A stretch of DNA of 6,424 nt from CBDCWA01 sp046048295 (GTDB lineage: Bacteria > Pseudomonadota > Alphaproteobacteria > Rhizobiales > Hyphomicrobiaceae): NCBI GenBank assembly GCA_046048295.1, contig JBJOGJ010000222.1, positions 1-6,424 on the forward strand, written 5' to 3'. Within the stretch, counting starts at the first letter, position 1. Each line of letters starts with the position of its first letter. The translations under genes and the position numbers were made by a program. Below, piece by piece: positions 1 through 5,178 of this stretch. The notes under the pieces are model-generated. The model searched no databases and was not told the origin of the DNA. It saw nothing but the letters and a program-made list of their open reading frames with translations.

Positions 1-2
1 AT

Positions 3-626
3 CCTGTCGGAGCGAGCGATCCCAAATGGTCGACTTCGGTTGTTCCCGGGCAACCTGCCGCCGGAGGGGACCCGCAGGTCGTGACAACGGCGCACGCGGA
101 GACCATCAAGAAGGTCAACGATTATTTTGTCGCTTTGGAACGGCTGCAGGGCAAGTTCACGCAGCTCGACGCAGAAAAGAAGCAATCGCGGGGCAAATTC
201 TTCGTCATGCGGCCAGGTCGGTTCCGCTTCGACTATGGCTACGGCATGAAGAAGGTCGTGGTTTCAGACGGTACCTACCTTGCGATCCAGGATCTCGACC
301 TCAACAGCGACGATACCTACGAGCTCGATCGAACGCCGTTCCGGATCCTGCTGCGCAAGGACGTTGACCTGACACGCGATTCCAGCGTCCTCGATGTCCT
401 GGAAAGCGAAGACAAGATCATGCTGAAGCTGAAGGACAAGGATCCGGACGCTCCCGGCATCATCCAACTGTTCATGAACAAGCAGCCAACGCTCGAGCTC
501 ACCGGGTGGAAGATCATCGATGCGCAAGGTCTTGAAACAACTGTTGACTTGGCAGAGGTGAGCCGGCCTGAAAAACTGGACCCCGAACTCTTCAAGCGCG
601 AGCAGTTGTTCAAGAAGCGCCTGTGA
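3..626 (+). CDS. lolA: LolA family outer-membrane lipoprotein carrier protein (5' end outside the window)
   Basis: This is a periplasmic chaperone of the LolA fold, which carries lipoproteins from the inner-membrane LolCDE complex to the outer membrane. The frame is open to the left edge, so 207 residues are visible and the start and signal peptide lie outside. The first ~26 visible residues are a low-complexity Pro/Gly/Ala linker, common in alphaproteobacterial LolA. The domain starts near ETIKKVNDYF and shows the family landmarks in order: LQGKFTQLD, RGKFFVMRPGRFRFDYGYG, a VVSDGTYL strand, TPFRILL, and late in the chain LTGWKIIDAQG. A GTG at 81 with a GGAGGGG 11 nt upstream could be taken as a start, but it would leave a periplasmic protein without a signal peptide, so I reject it. 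No terminator directly follows the stop. Family assignment is confident. The exact LolA role is inferred from the family. Confidence 0.88.
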   Translation, partial: PVGASDPKWSTSVVPGQPAAGGDPQVVTTAHAETIKKVNDYFVALERLQGKFTQLDAEKKQSRGKFFVMRPGRFRFDYGYGMKKVVVSDGTYLAIQDLDLNSDDTYELDRTPFRILLRKDVDLTRDSSVLDVLESEDKIMLKLKDKDPDAPGIIQLFMNKQPTLELTGWKIIDAQGLETTVDLAEVSRPEKLDPELFKREQLFKKRL

Positions 627-722
627 TGTAGGAATTTCCAGCCATTTTCAACGCTACGCCAACGATGTGTGGCAAGGCAAACACGGTGTGGCTGTTCGGT
701 ATCCAGCAATACCTAGGCTGAG

Positions 723-740
723 GATAACCGGTGGGTTATC
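723..740. repeat. 7-bp perfect inverted repeat (GATAACC/GGTTATC)
   Basis: GATAACC at 723-729 faces GGTTATC at 734-740 across a 4-bp spacer. A second, weaker dyad GTTA/TAAC (735-738/743-746) overlaps its right arm. It lies about 70-90 bp upstream of the structured RNA candidate and about 100 bp after lolA, so it could be an operator for the RNA or a small hairpin in the lolA 3' region. Nothing else is recognisable between 627 and 810 except a GGCC...AAAC-TAC-GTTT-GGCC fold at 784-807. A TTATAC (775-780) resembles a -10 box but has no good -35 partner. Confidence 0.35.
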
Positions 741-899
741 GGTAACAATTTCGTGAATGACAGGTGTGGGGCCTTTATACCACGGCCTTTTGAAACTACG
801 TTTGGCCTATGCAGGTGATGTCGTCCTGTATCGGTAGTGCCCCCGTCTAGCCGAAAGACATCATCTGTCGCGCTGGAATCCCTCCCAGCGCAGAGCGCA

Positions 900-915
900 C
901 TAGCGCCCTAGCGCC
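900..915. repeat. Tandem duplication of CTAGCGCC
   Basis: Two adjacent copies of CTAGCGCC (900-907 and 908-915) sit in the linker between SL2 and SL3 of the candidate RNA. The second copy runs into the 5' arm of the terminator stem. It may be a small slippage duplication. It may also let the linker compete with the terminator stem for the 3' arm, since both copies carry GCGCC. Confidence 0.5.
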
Positions 916-952
916 CAACTCCTCCCCCCGGAGTTGGGCGCATTTACTTTTT
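911..952 (+). terminator. Rho-independent terminator ending the candidate sRNA
   Basis: A perfect 12-bp stem (GCGCCCAACTCC with its complement, 911-922/930-941) has a 7-nt loop TCCCCCC and is followed by ATTTACTTTTT (942-952). The T-rich tail lies only on the plus-strand side, so it should stop rightward transcripts (the candidate RNA or lolA read-through). On the minus strand the same stem lies 35 nt beyond the stop of the cyclic-nucleotide-binding gene but is followed by CTAGGGCGCTAG, so leftward termination would be weaker. Confidence 0.75.
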
Positions 953-975
953 GAAGCCCCAAAATCCCTTGCGTT

Positions 976-1512
976 TCAATGATGTAGCGTCGGTGTAAAT
1001 CCGCCCGACTGGCTCTGCACCCTGTCACTGGTGTCCGGCAAGTCCTCGTTGGCGGTGGATACATCTTGCAGGGCTGCCTCAATGGCCTTCAACTGGCGGA
1101 GCAGGCCATTCAATCGGCTGCCGATCTTGTCGGCTATATGCTCCGCCAAACGGGGATCATCGTGCATCTGCTCGAAGAGGGTTTCCCGGGTTATTCGCAG
1201 TCCCTTGACGGATGAGCGGGCCACGAACGTCGAGGTGTGCTCACGATCGACGAGCATGGCCATTTCGCCGATCAGGGAGCCTGGCTCGATGAGCTCGTCT
1301 GCTTCCGCTTCATCTGGGCCAGCGATCCGTGCGACTTCGCCGGATACCACCAGGATGGCGGCGTCCCCGATTTCGCCCTGTTCTATCAAGACCTGGCCCG
1401 GGCGATAGATGATCTTCTCGGCCCGGCGTGCGATCTCAGTGATCTGGAGCGGGCTTAGGCCCTGAAACAGCTCCTGCTCCAGAAGCGGGGCGGCTAGTTC
1501 GGAAACTGGCAT
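976..1512 (-). CDS. Stand-alone cyclic-nucleotide-binding (cNMP/CRP-fold) domain protein
   Basis: The product has 178 aa. Residues about 14-110 form a CRP/PKA-regulatory-type beta-roll: LFQGLSPLQ, the hairpin YRPGQVLIEQGEIGDAAILVVSGEV (36-60), then the phosphate-binding cassette from PGSLIGEMAML. After an alpha-helical stretch (about 112-150) the tail is polar and low-complexity. There is no helix-turn-helix, so this is not a CRP/FNR transcription factor. It may be a cytosolic sensor or partner protein. In the cassette the Glu is present (E83), but the position of the canonical phosphate-binding Arg is His92, so cAMP binding is doubtful. Translation starts at the ATG at 1512, with AGG about 9 nt upstream. 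It lies 167 bp downstream of the OmpR-type regulator on the same strand. As I recall, Brucella OtpR is likewise adjacent to a gene annotated 'cAMP-dependent protein kinase regulatory subunit', which supports a conserved pairing. Confidence 0.85.
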   Translation of the reverse strand: MPVSELAAPLLEQELFQGLSPLQITEIARRAEKIIYRPGQVLIEQGEIGDAAILVVSGEVARIAGPDEAEADELIEPGSLIGEMAMLVDREHTSTFVARSSVKGLRITRETLFEQMHDDPRLAEHIADKIGSRLNGLLRQLKAIEAALQDVSTANEDLPDTSDRVQSQSGGFTPTLHH

Positions 1513-1555
1513 GAACTCTTACCTGGACTGGCATTGCTGATGACGCGCTCTGGCA

Positions 1556-1568
1556 CCTTGGCGCAAGG
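1556..1568. promoter_or_regulatory. Short palindrome upstream of the cyclic-nucleotide-binding gene
   Basis: CCTTG-GCG-CAAGG is a perfect 5-bp inverted repeat with a 3-bp centre, about 44 bp upstream of the ATG at 1512, in the 167-bp gap after the regulator gene. It could be an operator or a small mRNA hairpin. No clear promoter hexamers accompany it. A second, looser dyad (GAGCCCGG 1618-1625 with CCGGGCTC 1674-1681) encloses the part of the gap next to the regulator stop codon. Neither is followed by a T-tract. Confidence 0.3.
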
Positions 1569-1679
1569 GCACGCTCGATCTCAGCCAGGAAAGGTGTGCT
1601 GATTCGGGCGGCGCGTCGAGCCCGGCGTTGGGGACGTTTGCCGCCAGTGGAAGAACTGGGGATTGGGACGGTTCCGGGC

Positions 1680-2366
1680 TCAGGGAACCAGCTTGTAGCC
1701 GCCGGTTTCCGTTACCAGAATCTCGGCATTCGACGGATCGGTTTCGATTTTCTGGCGCAGCCTGTAGATGTGCGTTTCGAGCGTGTGGGTTGTGACGCCG
1801 GCGTTGTATCCCCACACCTCGTGCAACAGCACATCCCGCGTCACGACCCGCTCGCCGGCGCGATACAGGTACTTCAGGATCGAGGTTTCCTTTTCGGTAA
1901 GGCGGACCTTGGCGCCCTTTTCATCGACGAGGATCTTCGAGGCCGGTTTGAAGGTGTACGGTCCGATAGTGAAGACCGCGTCCTCGCTCTGCTCGTGCTG
2001 GCGGAGCTGTGCGCGGATGCGGGCCAGCAGTACGGCAAACTTGAATGGCTTCGTGACGTAGTCGTTGGCGCCGGCGTCGAGGCCGAGGATGACGTCTGCG
2101 TCCGACGTGTTGCCCGTAAGCAGAATGATCGGCGCCTTGAAACCGCTCTTGCGCAGGGACTTGCAGGCCTCGCGCCCGTCCATGTCAGGCAGGCCGACGT
2201 CCATGATCAGGAGGTCGAAATGTCCGGTCTTCGCGAGCTCGACGCCCACCGATGCGGTGGCGGCAGCGGCAATGTCGAATTCGTCATACAGCGAAAGCTG
2301 CTCGCTCAGGGAGTCGCGGAGATCGTCGTCGTCGTCCACGATCAAGAGCTTGCGAGCGGTGCTCAT
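1680..2366 (-). CDS. cenR: OmpR/PhoB-type response regulator, CenR/OtpR-like
   Basis: This two-component DNA-binding regulator has 228 aa with the chosen start. The receiver domain spans residues 5-118: acidic pocket D11/D12 in LLIVDDDDD, phosphorylation site D56 in IMDVGLPDMDG, switch T84 (LLTG), Y103 and K106 (DYVTKPF). The winged-helix domain (about 130-228) has VRLTEKETSILKYLYRAG, VLLHEVWGY, the recognition helix THTLETHIYRLRQKIE and the ending VTETGGYKLVP. I use the ATG at 2366 because GGAG sits 6 nt upstream. An in-frame ATG 18 bp upstream (2384) would add MAMERQ and has no such site. There is no histidine kinase in the window, so it is an orphan here. The cyclic-nucleotide-binding gene follows and an L,D-transpeptidase diverges from it. 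From memory, CenR/OtpR regulators act in envelope homeostasis and sit in this kind of neighbourhood. The domain call is very secure. The symbol is an inference from sequence style and context. Confidence 0.9.
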   Translation of the reverse strand: MSTARKLLIVDDDDDLRDSLSEQLSLYDEFDIAAAATASVGVELAKTGHFDLLIMDVGLPDMDGREACKSLRKSGFKAPIILLTGNTSDADVILGLDAGANDYVTKPFKFAVLLARIRAQLRQHEQSEDAVFTIGPYTFKPASKILVDEKGAKVRLTEKETSILKYLYRAGERVVTRDVLLHEVWGYNAGVTTHTLETHIYRLRQKIETDPSNAEILVTETGGYKLVP

Positions 2367-2372
2367 TTGTCG

Positions 2373-2376
2373 CTCC
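2373..2376 (-). promoter_or_regulatory. Shine-Dalgarno site that fixes the regulator start
   Basis: On the minus strand GGAG precedes ATG 2366 by 6 nt. It lies inside the six codons that a start at 2384 would add, which favours the shorter protein. Confidence 0.65.
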
Positions 2377-2406
2377 ATGGCCATGTATATGGTTGTGTGG
2401 GGAAAA

Positions 2407-2416
2407 TTAGCACTAA
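2407..2416. promoter_or_regulatory. Palindrome TTAG-CA-CTAA in the divergent intergenic region
   Basis: TTAG (2407-2410) faces CTAA (2413-2416) around a CA centre, in the 107-bp region between the divergent regulator (start 2366) and L,D-transpeptidase (start 2474). It lies about 41 bp upstream of the regulator ATG and 58 bp upstream of the transpeptidase ATG, so one bound protein could control both. A TATACA-like -10 for the regulator is nearby on the minus strand (about 2383-2388), without a recognisable -35. This is suggestive only. Confidence 0.25.
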
Positions 2417-2461
2417 CTTGGTGTCGGGCATAGGGTCCGAATGCTCATATGGGGTCCTGTC

Positions 2462-2469
2462 AGGAGGAG
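2462..2469 (+). promoter_or_regulatory. Strong Shine-Dalgarno site for the L,D-transpeptidase
   Basis: AGGAGGAG lies 4 nt before the ATG at 2474. It selects this start over the in-frame ATG at 2441, which has no such site and would add 11 residues. Confidence 0.8.
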
Positions 2470-2473
2470 CGCA

Positions 2474-3007
2474 ATGTCGGTGTCGGGCGGTGATCCCGAT
2501 CTGGTCGTCAGGCGGGTGTCCCCGTGTTCCATCAGGGGCGTGATCGAGCTGGGTGCGCTACGATTCCCGTGTGCGCTCGGGCGCGGCGGGAGTGCCGCCC
2601 GCAAACGAGAAGGTGACGGTGCGACGCCCCGGGGGCGGTTCTCGATCGAGCGTGTGTTCTACCGTGCCGATCGGTGCAACCGGCCGAAGACTGGGCTACC
2701 GGTGAAGCAGATCAACTTCGACGACGGCTGGTGCGATGCGGCCGGCGATCGCAACTACAACAGGCAGGTGAAGCTGCCTTATGCTGCGCGCTCAGAGGTT
2801 CTTTGGCGCGAGGATGTGCTCTACGACATTGTCGTTGTGCTCGGATACAATCTCCGTCCCCGGTCGCAGGGCCGGGGGAGCGCGATCTTCATGCACGTCG
2901 CCCGACAGGACTATTCGCCGACTGAGGGATGCATTGCGCTGCGTGCGGGGCATCTCATCCGGGTCCTCGAGCGGCTGCGGCCAGGCGCGCATGTGCGCGT
3001 GACGTAG
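2474..3007 (+). CDS. L,D-transpeptidase (YkuD domain) family protein
   Basis: The product has 177 aa. YkuD-fold enzymes use a catalytic cysteine to make 3-3 peptidoglycan cross-links or attach proteins or lipoproteins to peptidoglycan. Visible motifs are the substrate-side segment KREGDGATPRGRF (44-56), the strand/loop VLYDIVVVLGYN (115-126), then IFMHVA with active-site-region His141 and the hallmark SPTEGCIAL with the predicted nucleophile Cys153. The C-terminal LERLRPGAHVRV strand closes the domain. The start at 2474 is set by an AGGAGGAG site. No Sec or Tat signal peptide or membrane anchor is visible from either possible start, which is odd for an enzyme whose substrate is periplasmic. 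It may use another export route, or the family may act on something else. It is divergent from the CenR-like regulator, suggesting co-regulation with envelope stress. A loose hairpin follows the stop. Family call is secure. The precise reaction is inferred. Confidence 0.87.
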   Translation: MSVSGGDPDLVVRRVSPCSIRGVIELGALRFPCALGRGGSAARKREGDGATPRGRFSIERVFYRADRCNRPKTGLPVKQINFDDGWCDAAGDRNYNRQVKLPYAARSEVLWREDVLYDIVVVLGYNLRPRSQGRGSAIFMHVARQDYSPTEGCIALRAGHLIRVLERLRPGAHVRVT

Positions 3008-3031
3008 CAAGCGAACGAATGGTTGCTGCAA

Positions 3032-3066
3032 GACCTGAGGGTCGAGATCACATCACCCTCGGGGTC
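3032..3066 (+). terminator. Imperfect hairpin after the L,D-transpeptidase gene
   Basis: GACC (3032-3035) and GAGGGT (3037-3042) pair with ACCCTC (3055-3060) and GGTC (3063-3066) around a 12-nt loop, with a small internal loop. It starts 25 nt after the stop codon. There is no T-tract, so it is at best a weak terminator or an mRNA-stabilising structure. Confidence 0.3.
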
Positions 3067-3141
3067 GCGCGATCGTGATCGAAATTCATTGGTCGTTGCG
3101 ATGTCGCGACTTCATTGTTCCGGTACTCAATACACAACGCC

Positions 3142-3145
3142 GGAG
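3142..3145 (+). promoter_or_regulatory. Shine-Dalgarno site that fixes the YHS protein start
   Basis: GGAG lies 7 nt upstream of ATG 3153. Starting there places KRR at residues 2-4, the proper position for a Tat signal. The longer frame from 3075 would bury this signal behind 26 non-hydrophobic residues. Confidence 0.7.
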
Positions 3146-3152
3146 TGAAATC

Positions 3153-3635
3153 ATGAAACGTCGCACATTCATCGTCGGCATGGCTGCGGCCGCTACCGTA
3201 ACTTCGCTGGTCGCGAGCGGCGGCGGTGGTCGCCCGGCTCTTGCGGCGGACGGGACGAAGATCAATACGATTGGCTCGCCGGGAGTGGCGATCAAGGGAT
3301 ACGATCCCGTGGCATATTTCGTCGACGCCGGACCGCGCAAGGGTTCGCCGAAGTTTTCTGTCAAGCACCGCGGCGTCGAGTGGCGCTTTGCGACTGGCGA
3401 GAACAAGTCGCGGTTCGAGGCGGACCCTGAGAAATATATGCCGGCCTACGGCGGATACTGCGCCTACGGCGTGGCAAAAGGCGCGCTCGCCAAGATTGAG
3501 CCGGACCAGTGGACCATCCGAAATGGCAAGCTCTACCTGAACTATGATGCGGAAGTGCAGGCAGACTGGGCGAAGGATCCTGCAGGCTACATCAGGACCG
3601 CTGACAAGAAGTGGCCGGATCTTACCCGTAAATAG
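3153..3635 (+). CDS. Tat-exported YHS-domain protein
   Basis: The product has 160 aa. It begins MKRRTFIVGMAAAATV, a twin-arginine-like signal (KRRTF plus an Ala-rich core), with probable cleavage after about residue 31 or 32 in ALAAD. The mature part is a YHS-type domain: IKGYDPVAYF (47-56), GVEWRFATGENKSRFEADPEKYMP, the core PAYGGYCAYGVAKG with Cys103, and DQWTIRNGKLYLNY. YHS domains are small and Cys-containing, and often occur in metal-handling proteins. This periplasmic clade has no established function that I can name. Related proteins are sometimes labelled '(seleno)protein' because the Cys can be Sec; here it is TGC, so Cys. The start at 3153 is chosen over 3075 because of GGAG at 3142-3145 and the signal peptide. 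No metal transporter or redox gene flanks it. Confidence 0.85.
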   Translation: MKRRTFIVGMAAAATVTSLVASGGGGRPALAADGTKINTIGSPGVAIKGYDPVAYFVDAGPRKGSPKFSVKHRGVEWRFATGENKSRFEADPEKYMPAYGGYCAYGVAKGALAKIEPDQWTIRNGKLYLNYDAEVQADWAKDPAGYIRTADKKWPDLTRK

Positions 3636-3727
3636 AGGTGCGCCAAGGGCTTCGTCTTAGTGTTCCTTCGGTCGACGCACAGATCTTCTGACACCTCCTG
3701 AGTTTTCCACCGCGCCAGCTGTAGAGC

Positions 3728-3781
3728 TTGGGTAACGCTTTGGGTAGCGTCGCTGCGGCTGGCTTGTCGCATGGGGTAACG
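3728..3781 (+). repeat. Three direct copies of GGGTARCG
   Basis: GGGTAACG (3730-3737), GGGTAGCG (3742-3749) and GGGTAACG (3774-3781) lie in the 244-bp gap between the YHS gene and the DUF418 gene. The first two belong to a longer near-tandem pair, TTGGGTAACG and TTGGGTAGCG, 12 bp apart. The third is 32 bp further on. They are 99-150 bp upstream of the next start, so binding sites for a regulator are possible. Otherwise the gap holds only a 5-bp hairpin (CCCTC 3823-3827 with GAGGG 3839-3843). I see no gene and no clear promoter in it. Confidence 0.4.
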
Positions 3782-3879
3782 AAACAGTTGCGCCAGGAAG
3801 AACCGCGTGGTTACAGACTCAACCCTCTGCCGGATTGTGAGGGCGTCAACAAGTCATCGACTGCGGAAGGTGCAGGAAC

Positions 3880-5178
3880 GTGGATCAGCTGGCCGAGCGC
3901 GATGCGTCGACTACAAAGCCGCGAATAGTCTCCCTCGATCTCCTCAGGGGCTACGCCATTCTCGGCATGTTGATCATTAATCTTCCGGAGATGGGTCGTA
4001 GCATCCACGATCTGTTCTCGGGGCCATACGAGGGTTGGAGCCAGAGCGACCAGGTCCTGTTCTGGATCCGCGAGTTGCTGTTCGAGGGCAACAACCGCAC
4101 GCTCTTCACGATGCTGTTCGGCGCCTCCTTCATGATCCTCGTTTCGAAGGCGATGTCGCCAGGCGATCCAGTGGGGCCCGTCGATCTCTATTACCGACGG
4201 TGTCACTGGATGCTGCTGTTCGGGCTCGTGCACGCAACTCTGCTACTGTGGCCGAGCGACATCCTGTTCCACTACGCACTGCCCGCGATGGCAATCCTGC
4301 CGTTCAGGAACTGGAGTCCCAGGGCGATCTTCGCTCTGGCGTTCGTCCTCCTATGCGTCCTTAATGTCATCGAGGCCGAGAATGACATCAAGAACAGCTT
4401 CGTCCATCAGGCTGCGAAGGCGGCCGAGGCAAAGCAGGCTGCGGGTGGAGAGCTGAGCGCGGAAGAGGAAACGGCGATCGAGGACTGGGAGAAAATCGTC
4501 GAGGACCGAAAGATCGACTACGATGCTGTTGCCGAGGAGGTCGAGGCGCGCCAGTCCTATTTCTCATCTGTCGTCTACCAGACGAAGGTCTGGATCAGCT
4601 GGCTCGATTTCGAGGCATTCGGATGGTGGCTCGAGGCGTTCACTTTCATGCTGATCGGCATTGCCTTGTTCAAGCTCGGGATCATCACCGGCGCGCGGTC
4701 GACGAAATTCTTCCTGATTCTGATGTTCGTTGCGCTGGGCATTGGCACCGCGATCAACTTCCATGAAGCCTGGCTCAAGTGGACGACGTTCAACGCACCG
4801 GAAATCTGGCAGGACGACATCACCTATCAGTTCAGCCGGACTGCTACGTCGATCGGGCTCCTGGCGACGCTGATTCTAGCGGCGCGGACAAGCGTCGGCG
4901 CCGTCGTTCTGAAGCCGCTTACCTACGTTGGACGCATGCCGCTTACCAACTACATGGGGCAATCGGTCATTGCGGCGATCCTGTTCACTGGGTTCGGCCT
5001 GTTCGGGAAGTTCAACAACATCCAGATCTGGGGGCTGGCGTTCTGCATCTGGCTGGCGCTGATGGCGGCCAGCTACCTGTGGCTGCAGTACTTCCGCATG
5101 GGGCCGCTCGAGTGGTTGTGGCGGGTGCTGATCCACTGGAAGTTGGAGCCGATCAGCATCGAGGCAAAGGCCGCCTAA
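3880..5178 (+). CDS. DUF418 (YeiB-like) multi-pass membrane protein
   Basis: The product has 432 aa. The N-terminus has the family signature RIVSLDLLRGYAILGMLIIN (15-34) in the first membrane helix. Further landmarks are NNRTLFTMLFGASF, YYRRCHWMLLFGLVHATLLLWPSDILFHYALPA (104-136), and the C-terminal DUF418 block with GRMPLTNYMGQS (351-362) and MGPLEWLWRVL. I count about nine to ten hydrophobic segments. Residues about 168-228 form a charged, Ala/Glu/Lys-rich stretch that looks helical or coiled-coil between membrane segments. The family is distantly related to membrane acyltransferases, and no substrate is established. The GTG at 3880 is the only usable start between the in-frame stop at 3838 and the conserved first helix; GGAAGG lies 9 nt upstream. 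It ends tail-to-tail with the racemase-family gene, sharing stop-codon bases. The family is secure, the function unknown. Confidence 0.88.
   Translation: MDQLAERDASTTKPRIVSLDLLRGYAILGMLIINLPEMGRSIHDLFSGPYEGWSQSDQVLFWIRELLFEGNNRTLFTMLFGASFMILVSKAMSPGDPVGPVDLYYRRCHWMLLFGLVHATLLLWPSDILFHYALPAMAILPFRNWSPRAIFALAFVLLCVLNVIEAENDIKNSFVHQAAKAAEAKQAAGGELSAEEETAIEDWEKIVEDRKIDYDAVAEEVEARQSYFSSVVYQTKVWISWLDFEAFGWWLEAFTFMLIGIALFKLGIITGARSTKFFLILMFVALGIGTAINFHEAWLKWTTFNAPEIWQDDITYQFSRTATSIGLLATLILAARTSVGAVVLKPLTYVGRMPLTNYMGQSVIAAILFTGFGLFGKFNNIQIWGLAFCIWLALMAASYLWLQYFRMGPLEWLWRVLIHWKLEPISIEAKAA

Larger units (their letters stand above)
811..952 (+). ncRNA. Candidate trans-acting small RNA with three C-rich stem-loops
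   Basis: The stretch between lolA and the next gene has no plausible ORF but folds into three successive hairpins by complementarity I checked base by base. SL1 has an outer 12-bp helix (811-822 with 857-868, two G-U pairs) and an inner helix (831-837 with 847-854, one bulged G at 850) closing a nine-base loop, TGCCCCCGT. SL2 is 7 bp (870-876 with 885-891) with loop AATCCCTC. SL3 is a perfect 12-bp stem (911-922 with 930-941) with loop TCCCCCC, then ATTTACTTTTT. Each loop shows a C-run or CCCTC/CTCCC tract able to pair with G-rich Shine-Dalgarno sequences. This is the architecture described for alphaproteobacterial anti-SD sRNAs (for example alpha-r14, alpha-r8/mmgR and the CcsR 'cuckoo' RNAs), though I cannot assign it to any of them. 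The 5' end is uncertain: a GGCC/GGCC fold at 784-807 may belong to it. I found no convincing sigma70 or sigmaEcfG promoter. It could instead be a structured lolA 3' UTR. Confidence 0.55.

Noticed and set aside
81..626. LolA starting at the GTG at 81
   Set aside because: A GGAGGGG lies 11 nt upstream, but the frame is open to the window edge with typical LolA linker sequence, and starting here would remove the signal peptide.
740..811. General-stress (sigmaEcfG) promoter for the candidate sRNA
   Set aside because: A CGTT occurs at 799-802 at a suitable distance from 811, but there is no GGAAC at the required spacing upstream.
906..945. Terminator for the minus-strand cyclic-nucleotide-binding gene
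   Set aside because: The stem is strong, but the minus-strand sequence after it is GC-rich with no T-tract, so I assign it to the plus strand. A minor bidirectional effect remains possible.
1596..2543. A 315-codon open frame on the plus strand
   Set aside because: It lies antisense over the whole response regulator gene, its protein has no recognisable domain, and long antisense frames are usual in high-GC genes. The regulator on the other strand has every family motif.
3441..3490. Possible selenocysteine site in the YHS protein
   Set aside because: The relevant codon is TGC (Cys), with no in-frame TGA, so no recoding is needed.
3781..3850. tRNA-like or attachment-site remnant before the DUF418 gene
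   Set aside because: Only a 5-bp hairpin is present. There is no cloverleaf, no T-loop consensus and no adjacent integrase.
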